A stretch of 35,284 bases of DNA, from positions 1 to 35,284 of IMG/VR virus record IMGVR_UViG_3300005467_000102; one strand, given 5' to 3'. The position numbers and the translations under genes were made by a program. The notes under the pieces were generated by a model. That model made no database searches and was not told the DNA's origin. It was given only the letters and a program-made list of their open reading frames with translations. Positions 1 through 8,400 of the stretch are shown one piece after another (position 1 is the stretch's first letter; the number at the start of each line of letters is the position of its first letter). The DNA is from a virus.

Positions 1-1
1 A

Positions 2-172
2 GAGTTGAAGCCTCTGCCGGCTGAATACATGCCCGAGCACAGGCTGCATGGGTGTACGAAGCATTGCATTCCAGCCGGGGAGCAATCCAATGAGCAAGAT
101 CAGACTAGACGACAACGAACCGATCTATCAGCATCAGGTCGAGAGGGATGCCGCGACAAAGCCGAGGACTGA
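2..172 (+). CDS. Possible 3' end of an upstream gene (partial, hypothetical)
   Basis: The frame starting at base 2 is open from the window edge to a TGA at 170–172 (56 codons). Its first half reads like a real C-terminus and includes a Cys-x3-Cys pair, but the last ~27 codons overlap the better-supported gene starting at 90. It may be the tail of a gene lying left of the window, or chance. No function can be suggested. Confidence 0.2.
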   Translation, partial: ELKPLPAEYMPEHRLHGCTKHCIPAGEQSNEQDQTRRQRTDLSASGREGCRDKAED

Positions 173-392
173 AGTTTGTACCGATGAGAAGTGTGACATC
201 AAGATGCAGCCACATTCTCATAAGAGCAGGCTGAGTAAGGCTGACCAGATCATTGAGGATGCTCATAGAAATGGGGCTCCCCGGAGGAACCGTTTGTTGG
301 GGGCTCTCTATGGAGATGGCACCGGCAGCATTTCATTTGGCTTCGAGCAGATCGTTCTGGATGGAGAGCGGGATGCTTTTAACGAGGATTGA
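90..392 (+). CDS. Hypothetical small early protein (100 aa)
   Basis: I chose the ATG at 90 over the in-frame ATG at 48 because a GGGGAG ribosome-binding site lies at 77–82 with normal spacing. The product is hydrophilic and charged, with one CxxxxxC-type cysteine pair near residues 30–36 and no membrane segment. It does not resemble a family I know. It is followed 11 bases later by the next small gene in the same direction, so it is probably part of the operon leading to the DNA polymerase. Function unknown. Confidence 0.55.
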   Translation: MSKIRLDDNEPIYQHQVERDAATKPRTEVCTDEKCDIKMQPHSHKSRLSKADQIIEDAHRNGAPRRNRLLGALYGDGTGSISFGFEQIVLDGERDAFNED

Positions 393-403
393 GGAGGAGG
401 GCT

Positions 404-574
404 ATGACCAAGAAGCAACTCATCAGTAACATCGCATGGGCGTTGGCGGGGGATCGAGGAGATTCTACCTTGTTGCGGGATCTGAACCGGCTGAGCATGT
501 CAACTCTGAACCTGTTGAACACGACTCTGAACACAACTCAGTCTGTGGGAGGGGAAGCAGCAGCACAAGGTTGA
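404..574 (+). CDS. Hypothetical small protein (56 aa)
   Basis: The ATG at 404 is preceded by a very strong purine-rich site (GAGGAGGAGG, 391–400). That makes it preferable to the in-frame TTG at 389, which would put the ribosome site inside the gene. The middle is helical and rich in Leu, Asn and Thr (LNLLNTTLNTT). No recognised domain. It sits between two other small genes and ends 5 bases before the next start, which suggests one transcript. Confidence 0.5.
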   Translation: MTKKQLISNIAWALAGDRGDSTLLRDLNRLSMSTLNLLNTTLNTTQSVGGEAAAQG

Positions 575-579
575 CCAAA

Positions 580-846
580 ATGGCAAAGTTCAAATCCGCC
601 CACGAGCGTATCCTGGAAGCTATCAGCAGCACCGAGGCTTCTACTTTCAGCGAGTTCTGTTCGGCCTACTCGGATACTCCCGAAAGGGGAGACAAGGAAG
701 GCTGGAGAGAACTGTTCAAGGAACTGAATAAGCTGGAAGGCATGTACATGGTTACTGTGGTCAGAGATGACAACCGGATCGAGTTCATGCAGCTTACGGA
801 AGGCGGGGTTGCCTACCTCAAAGAGCTTCAAGCGAAGGCTTTCTGA
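580..846 (+). CDS. Hypothetical protein, possible winged-helix fold (88 aa)
   Basis: The start at 580 (MAKFKSAHERIL) has AAGG at 567–570. The frame is open upstream to 436, but that part overlaps the previous gene and is of poor quality. The product is alpha/beta with a C-terminal pattern (strand, turn, strand, then LTEGGVAYLKEL) that resembles the wing and last helix of small winged-helix proteins. That is only a pattern resemblance. The stop shares one base with the polymerase start (TGATG), so translation of the two is probably coupled. It could be a replication accessory or regulatory protein; this is inference from position. Confidence 0.6.
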   Translation: MAKFKSAHERILEAISSTEASTFSEFCSAYSDTPERGDKEGWRELFKELNKLEGMYMVTVVRDDNRIEFMQLTEGGVAYLKELQAKAF

Positions 847-3722
847 TGATCCCAAAACCTCAAACATGTCTCGATTGCCCATTAGCGGCAGACATGATGG
901 GCTTTAGTGCAATCGAAGGTACTGGCTCCCTTGGCGTGATGGTCGTAGCAGAAGCTCTCGGCGCCAGGGAAAGAGCCGATGGTTTACCGCTGCGGCCCCA
1001 CGCTGATGCTGGATCGGTGTTTCAGAGAGCATTGAAACTGGCGGGGGTTGATCGGGCTCAGCTTTGTATAACGAACACAATAAGGTGCATGCCGCCTAAC
1101 AATTTTCTGGAAGGAGCCAAATATGAACGAGAAGCAATCGAGCACTGTAGCCAATACCTTCGTGAGGCTGTCCAACGCTATAGTCCAAGAGTTATACTTG
1201 CGCTCGGTAATGTCGCCCTCCGAACTCTTACTGGACTCACCGGCGACCATCGAACTGTCACTTCGCTTCGGGGATATGTCTTACAAGCTATCGATTACAG
1301 CGGAGTCGTCGTCGTCCCAAGCTACCATCCCAGCTACATCAGACGAGGAGCAGGACAGCTCTTTAGAGTTCTTGTTGAGGACATCAGGAGAGCCGTTGCC
1401 GTCACCAGAGAAGGAAAGGTAACAAAGCAAACCGTTCAGTGGATCAACGATCCGTTGACAGGGAAGCCTACCAGAACGATAACGGAGCAGCCGGTTCAAA
1501 CCAGCTACATCCTGAACCCGATGGATGATCCGAGGCTGAGTTATCAGACTGATCCTACTGTTGAAGATGCTGAGAAGTTCTACCAGCACTGTAAGGATCA
1601 TCCCGAACTGGTTATCAGCTATGACATTGAAACGGATAGAAGCGCGGGGAAGGCGGAAGGGGAGGTTGATAATGAAGAAATGGGGCAGGAGATCACGCTC
1701 GTACAGTTTTCCACTGCTCCTGCTACTGGGATTGCCCTACCTTTTGCCGCTGATTATGTAGGCATGATTCGCCGAACCCTTGCTCTTGGCAACCCCAAGG
1801 TGGGCCACAACAACTGGCTTTTTGATAATCCTATACTTGCTGCCTACAACTGTCCGGTGGCTGGACCAATAGCCGATACCCTCTGGATGTGGCATCACAT
1901 GCAGCCTGATCTGCCGGCTGATCTTCAGTTCGTCGCCTCGTGGTTTGGCATGCCCTTCCCTTGGAAACACTACGCCGGGCCGAACTTGCGGTTCTACGGT
2001 GTAGCCGACGCAGACGCAACGCTCAGGATATTCCAGCAGATCCCAGAAGCCATGAAAAAGCTGAAGGTCTGGGATAGCTGGGTTCGTCAGCGGCAGCAGC
2101 TCAGGCCGATCCTTGAGCGGATGAAGGCCCGAGGCGTCGGCACCGATGCAGATCAGCTTGTTGTCTTCGGGCAGCAGCTCTCGGTCGAGATAGAGAGAGT
2201 AAGGCAGGAGATATTGCCACTGGTTCCAGCGGAGCTAACCCAGTTCAAGCCTTTCAAGGGCATTCCGAAAGACGTGAAAGAGTTTGTTGACGAGCGGTTG
2301 CCGGTCATTGAGTCTAGTCTGCGGGCGACTTGGGTAGGCAAGCTCACCAAGAAGGCTCTGGCCGAGGCGCTCAGGCCCCAGAAGGAAGCGCTTCAGGTGC
2401 TCGGCTTTGAGACTTTGGGGTATCACCAGCCGATGCTGGCTGCTGCAAGCGGTATCCGTGAGTGGCTACAACCACTCGCCTTCAACCCCGGCTCCTGGCA
2501 ACAGGTCATGGCCTACGCTAAGCATAGGAAGCACAAGGTTCCGGTTGTCAGCGCGAAGCAGAATGGAATGAAGGTCAAGCGCGAGAGCGTAAACGAGAAA
2601 GCCTTGCTCCAGCTCAGCCGGAGAACGAAAGACCCTTTCTATAAGCTGGTTTTGGACTATCGAGAGCCGGTCAAGATGAAGGGGACTTATGTTGGGGACG
2701 TGGAAACGCGGAGCGGGGGATTCATGCCAGGGCCGGATGGCCGGATCAGGGCTGACTTCACGTATAGGCCGGCGAACGGCCAGCTCGCCACGAGGAACGG
2801 GCCAGCTTTAATGACCGCGCCGAAACATGGAGTTTTGGCGGCTCAGTTCAGACGGGCTATCGTGGCCAAGCCCGGTTGTAAATTGATAGAGGTAGACTGG
2901 AAATCATTTCATATTCTGACCCTCGGCTTTGAGTCTCAGGATGCTACTTACATGAGGCTGGCTAGAGGAGACATGCATTCTTTCTTTGCGGCCGCTCTGC
3001 TCCATCTGGAACAACCAGACCGGCTGTTATCTATGGATGATGATGAAATGATTGATCGGCTCAAGTTTCATAGGAAGGATGGAAGGGAAAGGTTTATTGG
3101 GCCAAAGAACCGGATGCTTACCTTTCAACAAGTCCGGGATCAACAAGCCAAGCCAGCAATATTGGGTATGGGACTCGGCCAACAGGCTAATAGGTTGTGG
3201 GAAGAAAACGAAGACTTCATTGGTTCCAAAGTTGAGGCCCAGAAGCTCATTGATCTATGGAAGGCACTGTTCCCGAAAGAGGTAGCTTATCAGCGGAATG
3301 TAAGAGAGCTTGCCCATAGGCAGCACTACTTACTTAGCAGATACGGCTACATTCGTTGGTTCTGGAATGTTCTACAGTGGAACAGTAATTGGCAACGCTG
3401 GGAGCCGGGGCCGGACAGCGAATCTGCAATTTCCCATTTCGTCCAAAACGATGCCTTCGGGATGATGTACGATGTTATGCTGGAGCTTGGGGAGAAGGGA
3501 TTGGATGAGAGGTTTGGGCTGATTTTGAATATGCATGATGCACTGATTTTCGAGTGCTCAGAGGCTATCGTTGATGAATGCGTTACAACGGTTACTGAGT
3601 TGATGGAGAGGCCGAGTAGAGTATTGGTTGATCCGAAGGTGGCGCCTTCCGGCCTGGCCTGTAAGGTTGAAACTAAGGTTGGGGTGAATCTGGGAGAGAT
3701 GTCTGAAATAAAGCTGGGATGA
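846..3722 (+). CDS. Uracil-DNA glycosylase–family A DNA polymerase fusion
   Basis: The 958-residue replicative polymerase begins with a family-4-like uracil-DNA glycosylase domain (about 1–190). Cysteines 8, 11, 81 and 101 are spaced as in the 4Fe-4S enzymes, with an AEALG motif near 35–39 and a YHPSYI motif near 160–165. A 3'-5' exonuclease domain follows: DIE with D260 and E262, HNNWLFD ending at D327, and a YxxxD motif. The palm has motif A Asp684, an O-helix from R764 to G778, and motif C H897-D898. Leu773 replaces the E. coli Phe762 equivalent, and motif C reads HDA rather than HDE. All residues expected for polymerisation and proofreading are visible. Such a protein would copy phage DNA and may remove uracil or detect it. 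It is coupled to the preceding small gene by TGATG. Confidence 0.95.
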   Translation: MIPKPQTCLDCPLAADMMGFSAIEGTGSLGVMVVAEALGARERADGLPLRPHADAGSVFQRALKLAGVDRAQLCITNTIRCMPPNNFLEGAKYEREAIEHCSQYLREAVQRYSPRVILALGNVALRTLTGLTGDHRTVTSLRGYVLQAIDYSGVVVVPSYHPSYIRRGAGQLFRVLVEDIRRAVAVTREGKVTKQTVQWINDPLTGKPTRTITEQPVQTSYILNPMDDPRLSYQTDPTVEDAEKFYQHCKDHPELVISYDIETDRSAGKAEGEVDNEEMGQEITLVQFSTAPATGIALPFAADYVGMIRRTLALGNPKVGHNNWLFDNPILAAYNCPVAGPIADTLWMWHHMQPDLPADLQFVASWFGMPFPWKHYAGPNLRFYGVADADATLRIFQQIPEAMKKLKVWDSWVRQRQQLRPILERMKARGVGTDADQLVVFGQQLSVEIERVRQEILPLVPAELTQFKPFKGIPKDVKEFVDERLPVIESSLRATWVGKLTKKALAEALRPQKEALQVLGFETLGYHQPMLAAASGIREWLQPLAFNPGSWQQVMAYAKHRKHKVPVVSAKQNGMKVKRESVNEKALLQLSRRTKDPFYKLVLDYREPVKMKGTYVGDVETRSGGFMPGPDGRIRADFTYRPANGQLATRNGPALMTAPKHGVLAAQFRRAIVAKPGCKLIEVDWKSFHILTLGFESQDATYMRLARGDMHSFFAAALLHLEQPDRLLSMDDDEMIDRLKFHRKDGRERFIGPKNRMLTFQQVRDQQAKPAILGMGLGQQANRLWEENEDFIGSKVEAQKLIDLWKALFPKEVAYQRNVRELAHRQHYLLSRYGYIRWFWNVLQWNSNWQRWEPGPDSESAISHFVQNDAFGMMYDVMLELGEKGLDERFGLILNMHDALIFECSEAIVDECVTTVTELMERPSRVLVDPKVAPSGLACKVETKVGVNLGEMSEIKLG

Positions 3723-3734
3723 TTGGAGGGTGAG

Positions 3735-4238
3735 ATGAGCGAGCAATTATTGCCATGTCCGTTTTGCGGGGGTGCGGCCGTGGTTAAAGCTACGGAGTTC
3801 GGGCGTTATCAAAAACTCCCCGCGTCCTACATCGAATGCTCTCAGTGTGAGATCGGAACCAAGTTCTCACAGACTGTTACGGCGGCAACGAAGGAATGGA
3901 ATCGCCGGGTTACTACCCCAGCCCTGCCCGATGACGTAGCGGAGCTAATTAAAGAATTGCGAGAATTCCTTGGGAATTTGCCGCACGTGACTGATTACGA
4001 AACCGGAATAGCTATCGTTGAACAGCTCGTCGCCTCCCTCGAATCACTCAGCAGGGAGCGGGCGGCGTTAGCGGAAGGATTCCAAGCGGCGGTTCGTGAA
4101 CTGAATGACGTTGTTGATCCGTTCGTCTTAGGCTCTTTGCGTGATCGCGAACCAGATATTCATACAGGCGGACGCTGGGCTGAGACGCCACAGAGGATAT
4201 TAGCGATTCGCGCAGCCCTCGCGCTTACAAGGGAGTAA
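3735..4238 (+). CDS. Lar-like zinc-ribbon protein (167 aa)
   Basis: The ATG at 3735 is preceded by GGAGGGTGAG; the in-frame TTG at 3723 is a less likely start. The N-terminal ~55 residues have the layout of Lar/restriction-alleviation-type zinc ribbons: LPCPFCGG, then ECSQCE about 25 residues later, then an Ala-rich segment ending in WNRR. The rest is helical with an LxxELREFLG stretch and no known domain. Lar proteins of lambdoid prophages modulate type I restriction, but many phage proteins share this ribbon without known function, so an anti-restriction role is only a possibility. It follows the polymerase and opens a run of small Cys-rich genes. Confidence 0.75.
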   Translation: MSEQLLPCPFCGGAAVVKATEFGRYQKLPASYIECSQCEIGTKFSQTVTAATKEWNRRVTTPALPDDVAELIKELREFLGNLPHVTDYETGIAIVEQLVASLESLSRERAALAEGFQAAVRELNDVVDPFVLGSLRDREPDIHTGGRWAETPQRILAIRAALALTRE

Positions 4239-4260
4239 TCTACAATCAGGGAGGGAGAGA

Positions 4261-4362
4261 ATGCCTGAGATAACGATAGAGAGAGCTGCTGGAGTTACCC
4301 CACCAAAGATGCAATCGCAATCGCGCAGGGCGTTCTCGACCGGAAGCGAGTTGTGGGGATGA
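4261..4362 (+). CDS. 33-codon ORF, probable 5' fragment of a frameshifted gene
   Basis: An excellent ribosome site (GGGAGGGAGAG, 4250–4260) leads into ATG 4261. The frame stops at 4360–4362, overlapping the next ATG (ATGA at 4359). The first 16 residues look like ordinary protein, but after the AAA at 4305–4307 the frame becomes Ser/Gln/Arg-rich and unconvincing. The +1 frame from that point onward looks like real protein and runs without a stop into the downstream Cys-rich gene. Adding one A at 4305–4307 would give a single protein of about 180 residues. It is either a translationally coupled leader peptide or, more likely, the front half of a broken or mis-sequenced gene. Confidence 0.5.
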   Translation: MPEITIERAAGVTPPKMQSQSRRAFSTGSELWG

Positions 4363-4802
4363 AGTTAGAGAACCGTATTGAATGCGCGGACTGTGGCGCG
4401 TTGATAAAGCTAAGCGCGACGTATACCGCAGAACGCGATCCCCAGTCCGCTCCGGTCTGTTGGGGATGTGGACCGGGAAAGATCGAGCTTGCCCAAGTAA
4501 CAGCCGAGCGAGATAACTATGAACAGTATTGGCAGCCGCTATTACAAGCAATGCAGGTATCCAGTATTGATGCCGCGGTTGAGTGGACAAAGGCGATGGT
4601 AGAACGCAGCAAGGAGCTTGCCGCCCTTCACCTCGCGATGACAAACATTAAGCACGGTTCTGAAACCGAGTGCGGCTGCAACGATCACAGTAGCGATACT
4701 TGCTGCAATCAGGCTGGCGAATTCTGTGCTTATTGTCAATCGTCGGCGGCCCTACTCGTAGCAGTAGATCGAAAGGAAGGTGAGAACAATGACGGTCTGT
4801 GA
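4359..4802 (+). CDS. Cys-rich zinc-binding-type protein (147 aa; N-terminus possibly lost by frameshift)
   Basis: From ATG 4359 the product has CADC near its start, CWGC about 26 residues later, and a Cys/His-dense segment (ECGCNDHSSDTCC…CAYC) near residues 102–127, so it probably binds one or two zinc ions. A helical linker lies between. There is no good ribosome site directly before 4359. Initiation may depend on the 33-codon ORF that ends in the overlapping ATGA, or the true gene may start at 4261 with a one-base deletion in between. Function unknown; the family resemblance is to small phage zinc-ribbon proteins. Confidence 0.6.
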   Translation: MKLENRIECADCGALIKLSATYTAERDPQSAPVCWGCGPGKIELAQVTAERDNYEQYWQPLLQAMQVSSIDAAVEWTKAMVERSKELAALHLAMTNIKHGSETECGCNDHSSDTCCNQAGEFCAYCQSSAALLVAVDRKEGENNDGL

Positions 4803-4938
4803 AGCCTGCGGAGAGCATAGGCGATTCTTTTGGCATTGTCGCGACGGCTGCGGCGCAAAGGCTCACGTCGCAACGTGTCGATCCTGCGGCGTGCTGAACT
4901 TGCTCGACTGGAAAAGTGAGGACGGGGACAATGGCTGA
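4789..4938 (+). CDS. Mini zinc-ribbon protein (49 aa)
   Basis: The ATG at 4789 has GGAAGGTGAG just upstream (4774–4783). The short product has six cysteines in three pairs, CxxC at 4/7, CxxxC at 17/21 and CxxC at 30/33, with His residues between them, the pattern of a small treble-clef or rubredoxin-like zinc protein. It overlaps the end of the preceding gene by 14 bases, and its last codons overlap the next start (ATG at 4931). The dense Cys pattern, ribosome site and overlaps make it a credible gene despite its size. Function unknown. Confidence 0.6.
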   Translation: MTVCEACGEHRRFFWHCRDGCGAKAHVATCRSCGVLNLLDWKSEDGDNG

Positions 4939-5290
4939 TGAATTTGACGAGAAGGCGGCTGAGCTGCTGCCGTGTTCAGACAAGACTATTCCTCGCAAAG
5001 CCGGTGATCTGTACTGTGTGGGCGATGATCATGACGCATATGAATGTCCTGCCTTTCACCGTCAACAGGTTGCTACCAGACTTCGCATAGAACACTCCGA
5101 AGCCAAAGCACAGGGATTCGCTGAGGCGAGAGAAGCAGCGGCGAAGATTGCCGAACGGCGTTGGCACACAAGTGGAACTGACTGCACGGATTATGAAAAC
5201 TGCGGAATCGTCAAACATAACCGATACCAACCGGACTCGGCGGCAAGGCTGATTCGCCTAATCCCCACGCCCGCAGAGAAGGAACCATGA
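4931..5290 (+). CDS. Hypothetical Cys/His-containing protein (119 aa)
   Basis: Start at ATG 4931 with GAGGACGGGG upstream; the frame extends 15 bases further upstream without a better site. Cysteines occur in a LPCSD segment near residue 15, in LYC, in YECPAFH, and in TDCTDYENC, interleaved with His. A central Ala/Glu-rich helix (AKAQGFAEAREAAAKIAER) is typical of small phage proteins that pair a helix with a zinc site. The stop overlaps the next start as ATGA (5287–5290). No recognised family. Confidence 0.6.
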   Translation: MADEFDEKAAELLPCSDKTIPRKAGDLYCVGDDHDAYECPAFHRQQVATRLRIEHSEAKAQGFAEAREAAAKIAERRWHTSGTDCTDYENCGIVKHNRYQPDSAARLIRLIPTPAEKEP

Positions 5291-5493
5291 TACAAGCTCT
5301 ACTCGGTACTCTATTATGGGCAATCCTGTTCAACTGCTTTACTGGATTCGTTATCTTACTTCACGCCAGACAGTCCAGACATGCCAGAACCAGGAACAGG
5401 CGGTATACCCATGCTAGGCTTTTTCGTCTTGGGCTTGTAGGTCTGAACTCCAATCCCGATGACCGTGGGCAACGCCTTCAGCGCCCCCTTTGA
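5287..5493 (+). CDS. Small single-pass membrane protein (68 aa)
   Basis: ATGA overlap with the previous gene argues that this start is used. Residues 2–26 form one strongly hydrophobic segment (ALLGTLLWAILFNCFTGFVILL), followed by an Arg-rich tail. The last ~46 codons lie antisense to the end of the large - strand gene that converges here, so the true functional part may be only the membrane segment. It closes the rightward early gene block. No specific role can be assigned; a small inner-membrane protein acting on host physiology is one possibility. Confidence 0.45.
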   Translation: MIQALLGTLLWAILFNCFTGFVILLHARQSRHARTRNRRYTHARLFRLGLVGLNSNPDDRGQRLQRPL

Positions 5494-8400
5494 GCCTTCC
5501 AGTCCCCATGCTTCTCTCAAATCCTTCTCCACCATCGGTTCTATAAGCTGAGAGGCTTCTCTACCGATCGATGGAGGCAAAGGCTTGCCTGTTTGCTGGT
5601 CATACTCAAAGGTATCTCCGTAGGCTACGTCGGCAGCGGCACCGGGAACAGGAGCCAGCTTGGAGCGCCAGAAGCGGTTCCAGATTTCAGCGGCGTTCTG
5701 CCGAATCTTTCCTTCTTTGTCTACCCAGCCTGTAGGAGAGCCCTGCTTCTTTATCATCTCGCCGCTGGACTGGTCCCAGACGGCTTTGGAGAAACGGAAC
5801 ATAAATCGAAGCTCGTTCTGGAAGCCTGCGCTGATGTCATAGTGAGTATTGCCGAAGCGGACTTTCAGGAAGTCCGATGATTCAGGATCGGTTTCGACTT
5901 GGGCTCCAAGCTGCTGTAGCAGATACATCGTAGCCCCGGTTGTAGCGACGAAGCGGGTCATTTCGGTTGCTGCAATCATCCTAGCGCCCTTGGGTAGCTT
6001 TGCGTAGTAAACTGGGTTCATCAGGTTGAACCGGCTCTTGAGCCAGCGGTAGGCAAAGAGGCCATGAGTAGCAAGAGCAGAGCGTTCTACTGAACCAAGC
6101 ATCGAGCCCTCTTTGGCTAATCCTCCCCGGCCAACGGCGTCAGCAATGAATTTCAGGATACCCTTTTTGGCGTTGACTGCTTCCTCAGCAGAGAGCAGCT
6201 TCTTTTGTTCCATCCAGTTGATCCAGCCCCGGTAAATCTTGTAGAGTCCTTTACCCTGAACATTGCGGTAGGTAGAGAAAGCCTGCTCGCTTCGAGCTAT
6301 ACCAGGAATCTTGTTAGCCAGATCACTCCTGAAGGTTTCCTCTCGAAGCTCGGGATGAATGTGTTGGCCTGCTCTAGTGAAGGCGTCGTAGCCGAGGTCA
6401 CGCATTTCCTGTGAGATTGGATCGAGCAGAATGTCCGCCTCGAAGTCTCGGTAGCTTTCGAGGTTTAGGTTCTCAAGCTGGTATTTGCCCCAGCGGGTTT
6501 CGGGATCAGGAACCTTGCCGATCGCTCGAAGCTGCTCCCAGAATGGCACCACGAAGCCTCGATATGGATGCAGGACAGAGCCAATCCAACCTTGCCTGCC
6601 GGGAGCACTGAGATCGTAGGCCGTCTTGATCGAGCGAAGCATGCTGACTGCTGAGCCTATCTTATGTTTGGTGGCTGAGAATGGATCAAGAGATTGCATC
6701 TCGTTAGCCAGCTTCTTTCGGCCCCTGAGAATGTCGTCTTCTGCTCTATCGATGAGAGCCTGCCACTTGGGGTCTTCGCTTGAGCGGCGCATCTTCTCGT
6801 ACTCAGCAAGTTGCCGTTTGGCTTTCTGGATTTCCTTCGCCGCCGTGGTCAATGCAGTAGCTTTTTCATTAGGCAGCTTTGCTCCCTTGTGAGATTCAGC
6901 ATAGACCTTCTGGGCTGTCCTGAGTACTCTGGTTGGGTGGAGCTTTTCTACTACCTGAACAGCCTGGACAGCCTGGCCGTAGCGAGTCAGCCGGGTTGAC
7001 ATTGATTCGGCGATGTCTTGGGCCTTGTCCATCAGAGCATTAGCTGCTTCTGGATTGCTCTCTACAAGGTTGACTGCTTTGTCCTGAAGCATGTCTTGTA
7101 GTTTGATACCGAGCGCGGTCTGCTCGGGGCCGACTACGGGAGATTGCTTTAGCCACTCCATAGCACCGCCGATTCCCTTTTCAGCGATCAACCCATCTGC
7201 CATCTGGGTAGCTCGATCAAGGCTTCTGACGTTGGGAGCTGGGTTGTAGAAACGGTCTTCGCCACCGAGTAATCCATGTTCTTCTAGAGTCTCTGGAAGG
7301 CTGCGCTTCTCCATCTTCGGTGGTGTCTCCCGGAGCGATTGAAGCTCAGCATTGGACTTGGCCCAGAGGTCAGCAAGGTAGGGCTTGGCTGAGTCGCCGA
7401 GGTCAGCTAGAACCTGCTTCGACCATGAGGCAAAGTCCTTCAAGCCGGATTCAATGTAGTGAGCACCAACCTTGGCCATCTCTTTTAGGAGTTCCGTTGA
7501 GGGGCCACCGGAGCCGCGTTCGGTTTCGAGTAGCTTCTTGATTCTGGCCTTAGAAGCAGAGAGGTCTTCTGCTGACTTGAAGGCAAGGGTGGAGCGGAAG
7601 TTTTCAGCGGCAGCTTGGGTTACAGAGCGTTCGGCATCGGTCATCTCGAAGCTGGCTTTGGGGACTGGGGGCAAGCCAGTTGTCTCTTGGGGTTCTGCTA
7701 GGGGCTTGGCTTGTCCTTTAGCAAGTATCTCATGCGCTGCTTGCGGTTTCATTGTGTCAACGTCCGACGCTTTATAGCCCAAGTCGTAAAGCCCCTGTCT
7801 CTGAGCTTTCGTAATCATAAACGGGACGCTTACTGTGGGCTTGGCTGATTCTGCCTTAGGGGCTTCGGGACGCTTAATGATGCCAGCCTGCTCTGGATCG
7901 AAAATCACATAGGAATCCCCAAATCCCTCAACTCTATTGTGGTATACAGCACCATCAAAGCCCTTGCTTGTTAGGAGGGCGATGAACTTAGCCTGCTTCC
8001 CCTTGAGTTCCAAAATTGATGTGATCGACTCAGCTTCACTAGCAGAAAGAGCACCTAGCCATTCCAGGTAATCCGTCCATCTGTTGATCTGTGCTGGGCC
8101 CTCAGCTACGGTATCGGGAAGCCGTATTGGGTTATTAACTTCAACGGACGCAGCGACAATAGTAGGAGCATGGCCCGGTCGCCGATGAACTAAGCTCTCC
8201 CCTCTGGCTTTTGCGGCAACTTCCGAACCAAAATGAGAAAGTGGAAGAAATCTATCAAACTCGGCACCTGTACTATGGTATAGCTTCCCTTTGAACGGTG
8301 CGCCCGCTCTACCCATCTCCTCAATAGGAACCCCTTCTCTTGCTATTACCGCTTCGATAGGCTTGGCGATTAAGGGCTTCACAGGTTCTATCTCCGAAGC

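Noticed and set aside
436-579. Upstream extension of the 88-residue gene to an earlier start
   Set aside because: The extension overlaps a small gene with a very strong ribosome site and has poor protein character.
4246-4998. Open frames on the minus strand opposite the zinc-ribbon genes (132 and 116 codons)
   Set aside because: They lie antisense to better-supported genes with ribosome sites and Cys motifs, have no good ribosome sites, and read as Arg/Ser-rich low-quality protein.
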